Part shown: piece by piece, positions 23,895 through 28,265 of the stretch | How the letters are laid out: each line of letters opens with the position of its first letter | Numbering within the stretch: position 1 is the stretch's first letter | Source: Ruminococcaceae bacterium UBA3753 | GTDB taxonomy: Bacteria > Bacillota > Clostridia > Oscillospirales > Acutalibacteraceae | Length of the DNA stretch: 28,265 bases | Direction: 5' to 3' | Assembly (NCBI GenBank): GCA_002372375.1 | Contig: DFGJ01000024.1 | Location: forward strand, 1 to 28,265 | Position numbers and translations under genes: made by a program | The notes under the pieces: model-generated | Databases searched by the model: none | Told to the model about the DNA's origin: nothing | Seen by the model: the letters and a program-made list of their open reading frames with translations, nothing else

Positions 23895-23933
23895 CCAAAA
23901 CACACCGCAGCCAGGCAAACAGCTTGCCTGGCT
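23895..23933 (-). terminator. Terminator after GG-leader peptide 5
   Basis: AGCCAGGCAA (23909-23918), loop ACAGC, TTGCCTGGCT (23924-23933): a perfect 10-bp stem. Reading on the minus strand it is followed by GCGGTGTGTTTTGGTT, only moderately T-rich. A near copy with a better T-run follows peptide 6. Confidence 0.6.
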
Positions 23934-24096
23934 AGAAGTCAAGGTACAGCCTCCATCTTCCTGAGGGCCATTATTAAACACCTACACCCACTAAAGCCGT
24001 AAGAAACTACCTAGAATTTAAAAAGAGCCCTCAATTACAACTCACTAAGTGCACAGAAAATTGTACACTTGCGAGATAGAATATAGTTTTGCTATT

Positions 24097-24348
24097 TTAA
24101 TAGTGTAAATCCCTTATTTCGGTACTTAATCCTAAAAGTTTTGCTATCTTTATAGCGTTCTCTTTCTTAAAAGTACTTGCTTCAGGTGTCCAACCATCAT
24201 CAATTACTTCACCAGTTGCTTCATCAATAATTCTATTTTCTTCAACAAATTCTCCTACAATATAACTCCCATCTTTTGGGTCATGAAATATCAGTCCCCC
24301 ACTTGCCTTGTTTAAATCTTCCTCAGATAATGCATTAAAATTTTTCAT
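24097..24348 (-). CDS. Double-glycine leader peptide 5
   Basis: 83 aa; ATG preceded by GAGGGGG with an 8-nt gap. The leader MKNFNALSEEDLNKASGG is identical in protein, and nearly so in DNA, to that of peptide 6 at 24791, but the 65-residue cores differ. This core is acidic: LIFHDPKDGSYIVGEFVEEN, then RIIDEATGEVIDDGW, then KKENAIKIAKLLGLSTEIRD. HD-K-G-Y-VG at the start and a KE-A-x-x-x-A helix at the end are shared with peptide 6. The promoter and palindrome at 24381-24436 should drive it. Conserved leader plus variable core is typical of ribosomally made, exported peptide families; the processing enzymes are not in the window. Confidence 0.75.
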   Translation of the reverse strand: MKNFNALSEEDLNKASGGLIFHDPKDGSYIVGEFVEENRIIDEATGEVIDDGWTPEASTFKKENAIKIAKLLGLSTEIRDLHY

Positions 24349-24380
24349 AAAAACTTCCCCCTCTAAAATAAATTAAAAAT

Positions 24381-24403
24381 TGTGATATTATTTAAACATC
24401 ACA
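24381..24403 (-). promoter_or_regulatory. Palindrome at the transcription start of peptide 5
   Basis: On the plus strand: TGTGATATT (24381-24389), ATTTA, AACATCACA (24395-24403). It is a 9-bp inverted repeat with one G-T-type mismatch, beginning about 6 nt after the -10 box. It is either an operator or a 5' stem-loop of the mRNA. An identical copy lies at 25069-25091. Confidence 0.55.
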
Positions 24404-24408
24404 TAAAA

Positions 24409-24436
24409 ATTATACCATATTTTTAAAAATTGTCAA
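24409..24436 (-). promoter_or_regulatory. SigA-type promoter of peptide 5
   Basis: On the minus strand: TTGACA (24431-24436), 16-nt spacer, TATAAT (24409-24414), preceded by TATGG. Shared with the promoter at 25097-25124. Confidence 0.75.
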
Positions 24437-24465
24437 GTTTTTTTTAAAACTACCCCTTGCTATTC

Positions 24466-24534
24466 CTAAATGTTACCACTTTTCTGTTTTTTCGGTACTT
24501 CATTGCTTAACACATCCGATTTATTTCTTGCCAC
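24466..24534 (-). pseudogene. Truncated copy of GG-leader peptide 4
   Basis: GTG 24534 has a good ribosome binding site (AAGGGGTG, 5-nt gap) and starts MARNKSDVLSNEV, matching peptide 4's MARNKSAALSDDDL. It then runs into unrelated sequence (PKKQKSGNI) and stops after 22 codons, without a double glycine. The upstream DNA also matches that of peptide 4. This is the junction of a tandem duplication: the sequence after the break (TGTTACCACTTTTCTGTTTT) recurs near 25155 after the promoter of peptide 6. Confidence 0.6.
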
Positions 24535-24704
24535 AATTTCACCCCTTAGTTATTTACTTAAAAACATCTTTTAAATTTCTAATATTACTATATAATTTTT
24601 GCGATCTTTTTAATTTGTTTTTTCGCCCTGAAAAATTGTAAAAAACAGATTTTATTACATTTCATTTTTTATAAGGCTAATTTTAATTAAATAATATAAA
24701 ATAA

Positions 24705-24745
24705 CCAAAATAAAAAACAGCCAGACAAACACAGCTTGCCTGGCT
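24705..24745 (-). terminator. Terminator after GG-leader peptide 6
   Basis: AGCCAGACAA (24719-24728) pairs with TTGCCTGGCT (24736-24745), one mismatch. On the minus strand GTTTTTTATTTTGG follows, a standard intrinsic terminator. It is a diverged copy of the hairpin at 23909. Confidence 0.7.
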
Positions 24746-24790
24746 AGAAGTCAAGGTATGGCCTCCATCTTCCGAAGAACAATTATTAAA

Positions 24791-25036
24791 TTAAATATCT
24801 ATTACGTTACTATCTAAATCGAATGTCTCGGCTATTCTTTGAGCATTTTCTAAACTATTGGTTTTTGCAACAGTCTGCCATTCTATAGCATTAGGCCCAT
24901 ATGAGTTATCTGCTTCATAATCTTTGTTTCTGCGCGCGCTACCTACCATGTACTCACCCGTTTCTTTATCGTGTAATATCGTTCCTCCACTTGCCTTGTT
25001 TAAATCTTCCTCAGATAATGCATTAAAATTTTTCAT
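24791..25036 (-). CDS. Double-glycine leader peptide 6
   Basis: 81 aa; ATG preceded by GAGGGGG with an 8-nt gap. The leader MKNFNALSEEDLNKASGG is identical to that of peptide 5. The 63-residue core begins TILHDKETGEYMVGSARRN, continues DYEADNSYGPNAIEWQTVAK and ends with a helix-like ENAQRIAETFDLDSNVIDI. It is acidic, with no Cys. The promoter (25097-25124), palindrome (25069-25091), leader and a terminator (24705-24745) make a complete single-gene unit, duplicated with peptide 5. Function unknown; secretion is inferred from the leader. Confidence 0.75.
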   Translation of the reverse strand: MKNFNALSEEDLNKASGGTILHDKETGEYMVGSARRNKDYEADNSYGPNAIEWQTVAKTNSLENAQRIAETFDLDSNVIDI

Positions 25037-25068
25037 AAAAACTTCCCCCTCTAAAATAAATTAAAAAT

Positions 25069-25091
25069 TGTGATATTATTTAAACATCACA
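25069..25091 (-). promoter_or_regulatory. Palindrome at the transcription start of peptide 6
   Basis: Identical copy of the 24381-24403 site: TGTGATATT, ATTTA, AACATCACA on the plus strand. It is retained unchanged while the gene cores diverged, though the whole upstream block is also conserved. Confidence 0.55.
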
Positions 25092-25096
25092 TAAAA

Positions 25097-25124
25097 ATTA
25101 TACCATATTTTTAAAAATTGTCAA
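25097..25124 (-). promoter_or_regulatory. SigA-type promoter of peptide 6
   Basis: On the minus strand: TTGACA (25119-25124), 16-nt spacer, TATAAT (25097-25102). Confidence 0.75.
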
Positions 25125-25644
25125 GTTTTTTAAAACTACCCCTTGCTATTCCTAAATGTTACCACTTTTCTATTTTTTCGACCCATCATCGTTATTTTAG
25201 CTATAGTTAAATGCAAAAACAATATTATATGATTCATACATTACTTATAAATTTGTTCCAGTATGATTTTGTACCACGAATGGTTGAAACCAGTTGCAGC
25301 TGCGCCTAAGTTTATGTCCTACATTTAAGAACGTTTTCGTCTGTAGATCCATAACAATTATCTATATAAAACAAATTTTAACGTTTAGTCATTACAGTCT
25401 ATGAAGTTGGAAAAGTATTCATCTTTGTAAAGTTTCAAGTTTTATATATTATTTTGTAAATTTTCTCCTACTGTGCCATTTTTGTATCAAATTTTTTCTT
25501 TTACCTCCAAGTACGGACTTTTAATGGGCACTGTGATTGTATAGATAATCTTAGATTCATATCTTTGATTTTTTAATTTTTAGCGAGAAACCGTATTTAG
25601 TTGTTAACATTTTTTGTGATAGCAAGATTGTCAGCCACGGTTTG
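25125..25644. other. Intergenic, no convincing gene
   Basis: The first 40 nt continue the duplicated block shared with 24440-24490. A ribosome-binding-site-like GGAGG on the minus strand near 25505 is followed only by a 13-codon frame from TTG. No other coding signal or strong hairpin was seen. Confidence 0.4.
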
Positions 25645-25734
25645 TTATATTTTTACAACACCTGGGGCAAGTACCATAACTTCATCAACCGCGTTATAAA
25701 TTTCACCATTTAGTTTTTTGTTACTTAAATTCAT
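25645..25734 (-). CDS. Possible 29-residue peptide
   Basis: ATG 25734 preceded by AGGTGGG with a short 4-nt gap. The frame encodes MNLSNKKLNGEIYNAVDEV followed by MVLAPGVVKI and a TAA. The first part is leader-like (helical, charged), the last part hydrophobic. It could be a truncated relative of the GG-leader peptides that lost its double glycine, or a remnant. It lies between the peptide cluster and spoIIP. Evidence is limited to the start signal and composition. Confidence 0.35.
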   Translation of the reverse strand: MNLSNKKLNGEIYNAVDEVMVLAPGVVKI

Positions 25735-25822
25735 AAATCCCACCTAAAACACCTTGATTTTTAATGGTATTCTCTACTACCAGTGATATATTTTAAATAT
25801 AAAAGGCTTTAATTTTTATTAA

Positions 25823-26961
25823 TTATAATCTACTTAAGAGTCTAGAAAGCGCTTCCCCAACTAGCACACCAGAGTACACTGCCTCCTCTAATGTGTTTGC
25901 ATCCGTTCCAACTTCAATCAGTGTAGAACCATTGGTCAGGTGCTGATTATATCGAGCGTGCATAAACAATAAAGACCTAGTTAAATTAGGATACAAGGTC
26001 TCTAATTCTCGTTGTAGTTTTAAAGTAAACTTTAGATTCTCTTGCCAGTTTGGATGCTCTAGTGTCCCCTCTGTATCACAGCCAGAAATGATCATTACTT
26101 GTGCGGCTTTCCTACCATTTACTTTGATTGTCGGTTTTACTTTTCTTCTATCTTTATATTCTATGGTATCTCTGTGAATGTCTAAGACTACCTTAACCGA
26201 AGGATTTTTTTCTAAAATTTTCTCTATTGTCTGTGCGGACCTTTTATAAGAGCCGGTAAACATAGGAACGTCGTGATAAGTAGAGTCATGGATGGTTTTT
26301 ATATCGTTTTTCTCTAAAACTTTGCAAATTGCATTACCTACTGAAACAACATTACGTTTATTGTTAGTGCTATGAAAGTCAGTACTTTTATAGTAAAATC
26401 CTTGATCTTTATCCATATATGATTCACTAGTATGCGTATGCACAACAAGTACTTGAGGAGTACTATTTTTTTGTATACTGAAACCAAGTTTGTCGTTTAA
26501 TTTTTCTTTAAAATTTATATTTAGATTAGTTTTATCATTTATAAAAAAATTATCACATTTGATTCCTGTTTGCCCAAATATACATTCTGTTATTTTTAAA
26601 GTTTCCTCATTGTCTTTGTGTTGAAAGCTATATTTAGGAACATTTTTTAAAATACTTTCTATACTATTATCTTCGTTATTACCGGGCTCTACCTTGATTT
26701 TAGCCTTGCTTTTTAATGAAAAAACATTCAAGTAAACTTGATCTTTTATGCTTTTTTCAAAACTATTATCGTTAATATAAGCGTCAGCATTTTGTTGTTC
26801 TTTAAAAAAGGGTACAGCCACTTTTAAAGCTGAGATATGGAAGAAATTATAATCCTTATTCAGTTTGTAGTGCAAATTGGTAAAACAGATTATGGCTGCT
26901 AGAGCTGTAAAAAAAAAATTAAAACAATATAGATTTTTTGGAGTTTTTTTCTTTTAACCAT
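25823..26961 (-). CDS. spoIIP: Stage II sporulation protein P, interrupted at a T10 tract
   Basis: SpoIIP is the amidase/endopeptidase of the SpoIID-M-P engulfment complex, which degrades septal peptidoglycan and works in the membrane facing the septum. The family blocks are clear in the frame ending at 25823: VLVVHTHTSESYMDKD, VGNAICKVLEKNDIKTIHD, VVLDIHRDTI and LFMHARYNQHLTNGSTLIEV. The normal N-terminus, ATG 26961 (MVKRKKLQKIYIVLIFF), is in another frame: it reads through a run of ten T (26909-26918) and stops at a TAG. One extra T restores a 379-aa protein with an N-terminal membrane helix (ALAAIICFTNLHYKL). Without it, only a TTG at 26875 gives a 350-aa form lacking that helix and a ribosome binding site. 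It is a frameshift mutation, sequencing error or slippage site. Confidence 0.85.
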
Positions 26962-27510
26962 AATTTTTATAGTCCCATAAATTTTTTTAATTTATTCTTT
27001 TACTTTTTGCATGCTTGGACCTGATATTTATACAATATGCCAATGTGATTGCTAAAATACAAAAAATACTTTAGAAAAATTCTGAAGTTTTATTATTAAA
27101 ACTTGTGAAAATAGAGTTTAGATCTTTTGACATTTTTTTCAATCTAGTTATTCTAAAAAATGAGAAGTTAAAACAGCATTTCTGTAAGTGTTGTGAAGTC
27201 TGTAGTTATTTTTATCTATAATTTTGATTTTTCTGTTAAGCCTTTATTGAAAAGTAAGTTTCTGCAATAATTGTAAATCATGAATTGAAAGACTTATAAC
27301 AATAGTATTGATTTTATTTAGAAAATATACTAAAATAAAGTCGAAGTGCTATTGCAGAAGAGGTTACTAGCATATCGGAAAACTTGGTTGCACTGCTGAG
27401 TCCTTGCGTGCGTGCTTTCTCTGTGCTTCCTTCATTCTTTTTTAATTTAACTGGGGAAGAGCTTTAGGCCACAACTTACTTTGTGCTTTAAAAAATAATT
27501 TATATGCATG
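26962..27510. other. Intergenic, nothing firmly identified
   Basis: About 550 nt between two minus-strand genes. No gpr gene, a common upstream neighbour of spoIIP, is present. A 22-codon minus-strand frame from ATG near 27437 (MKEAQRKHARKDSAVQPSF) has no ribosome binding site. The segment 27380-27440 is more GC-rich than its surroundings but shows no clear stem. Confidence 0.4.
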
Positions 27511-28059
27511 TTATAAACTTGCGCTTACAGCCGAGGTCTTGTTTATGTTGTAAGTTATTTTAGAATTATCGTTTTCTGGGGCTCTGTTTTTTGTAAATCC
27601 GCTCATAAATCCACCTAGTTCTACCGAGCATATGTCACCAGCAATAACTTTCCCATCATAAATTAAAAGATTTACCCTTACTCCACTTTTTTCACCTTCA
27701 TAATTTAATACTTTATATGTGTATCGGGTGCATGTTTTGCCTTTGTGTTTTTCTAGATTTAATCCGTTCTCTTTTTGTATATTATTATAGTTCTCATAAA
27801 CTCTGTTGAATTCTGTTGGAATTCTTATTTGAGTTTCTTCTAGAGGTTCTGGGTCTACTTCGAGGTTGAATTGGCTTAAAAATTTTATTCTTTCTTCGTT
27901 ATCTTGTGCTAATAGACTATATCTGCCACATGCTTTTGATGTAGCAGTATCCTTGCTAATAACCTTTTTTATAGAAATAGCACTAAATACAACTAAAACT
28001 ATTAACAACAACACTAGTATGATTCTTACTTTTAAAGACTTAAGTGAAATCAAAAACAC
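27511..28059 (-). CDS. DUF4830-like membrane-anchored protein
   Basis: 182 aa from GTG 28059, with GAGG 8 nt upstream. An N-terminal membrane segment (about 9-31, VRIILVLLLIVLVVFSAISI) anchors an extracytoplasmic domain. The pattern NEERIKFLSQFNLEVDPEPL, IPTEFNRVYENYNNIQKENG, GKTCTRYTYKVLNY and NLLIYDGKVIAGDICSVELG resembles the clostridial DUF4830 family as I remember it. Function is unknown; the family is common in Ruminococcaceae-type genomes. A ten-codon frame (ATG near 28106, with AAAGGA ahead) ends just before this gene's ribosome binding site and could be a leader peptide or chance. Confidence 0.7.
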   Translation of the reverse strand: MFLISLKSLKVRIILVLLLIVLVVFSAISIKKVISKDTATSKACGRYSLLAQDNEERIKFLSQFNLEVDPEPLEETQIRIPTEFNRVYENYNNIQKENGLNLEKHKGKTCTRYTYKVLNYEGEKSGVRVNLLIYDGKVIAGDICSVELGGFMSGFTKNRAPENDNSKITYNINKTSAVSASL

Positions 28060-28139
28060 GAATTGTACCTCATATTTTGAAAATATGTATTGCTGATTTC
28101 ATTTATATTCCTTTCTGCAGAAAAAAATTACGCTACACG

Positions 28140-28264
28140 CTATTTCCTGGTGGTGTCGTGCAGGAAATAGGTAAATTTAAACAACAAGTTTTTACTCCAA
28201 AAAAGGCTTATAAAAAAATCTCGGTAAAAGGCGTATATGTCACGATAAAGATTATGTCTCATGA
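28140..28264 (-). CDS. Possible C-terminal end of a gene running off the window
   Basis: A minus-strand frame open at the window edge runs about 41 codons to TAG (28140-28142). It includes an in-frame ATG near the edge and reads RHNLYRDIYAFYRDFFISLF, then SKNLLFKFTYFLHD. It is aromatic-rich and could be part of a membrane or basic protein, but it is too short to judge. The 28141 inverted repeat overlaps its last codons. Confidence 0.25.
   Translation of the reverse strand, partial: MRHNLYRDIYAFYRDFFISLFWSKNLLFKFTYFLHDTTRK
28141..28169. other. Perfect inverted repeat near the window end
   Basis: TATTTCCTG (28141-28149) and CAGGAAATA (28161-28169), 11-nt loop. A 9-bp stem with no T-run on either side, so more likely an operator or RNA structure than a terminator. 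Confidence 0.4.
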
Positions 28265-28265
28265 A

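Overview
The window is about 28 kb of AT-rich DNA from an endospore-forming Firmicute, most likely Clostridia. The evidence is a set of sporulation genes (yabP, yabQ, a spoVB-type flippase, a dacF-type carboxypeptidase, spoIIP), a free-standing ireB, SigA-like TTGACA/TATAAT promoters and strong Shine-Dalgarno sites. A protein resembling the DUF4830 family points loosely to Oscillospirales/Ruminococcaceae-like clostridia. Coding density is low. Broken genes with in-frame stops and frameshifts lie between intact ones, which suggests a genome under relaxed selection, possibly host-associated.

Layout. 1-260: end of an rRNA operon (partial tRNA, 5S rRNA, terminator). 350-3420: mostly decayed coding DNA, including a duplicated pseudogene pair. 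3427-5055: an orphan oligopeptide-binding lipoprotein. 5406-8047: an XRE regulator divergent from an exported AAA+ ATPase of the Clp/torsin type. 8128-9978: an asparagine synthetase whose glutaminase domain has lost its catalytic residues. 10619-11521: dapA. 12108-13440: a small membrane protein, then yabP-yabQ. 13617-15572: M23 murein hydrolase, an unknown protein and ireB. 15786-17446: a secreted protein of unknown function and a 27-codon membrane ORF. 17446-19209: spoVB-like flippase.

19284-25170 is the most distinctive part. Both strands carry a family of small peptides with double-glycine leaders (LSxxxLxxxSGG type): six apparently intact, at least two dead. They flank a tandem array of about 353-bp repeats that contains leader remnants, and dacF. 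Two peptides on the minus strand share an almost identical promoter, a 23-nt palindrome and leader but have divergent cores. One plus-strand peptide has a Pro/Tyr/Arg-rich core reminiscent of proline-rich antimicrobial peptides. No C39 peptidase/ABC exporter or modification enzyme is visible, so processing and export would have to be supplied from elsewhere.

25823-26961 is spoIIP, interrupted near its 5' end by a T10 tract one base out of frame. The window ends with the DUF4830-like protein and a possible partial ORF. All calls come from reading the sequence and from remembered family motifs; no database search was run.
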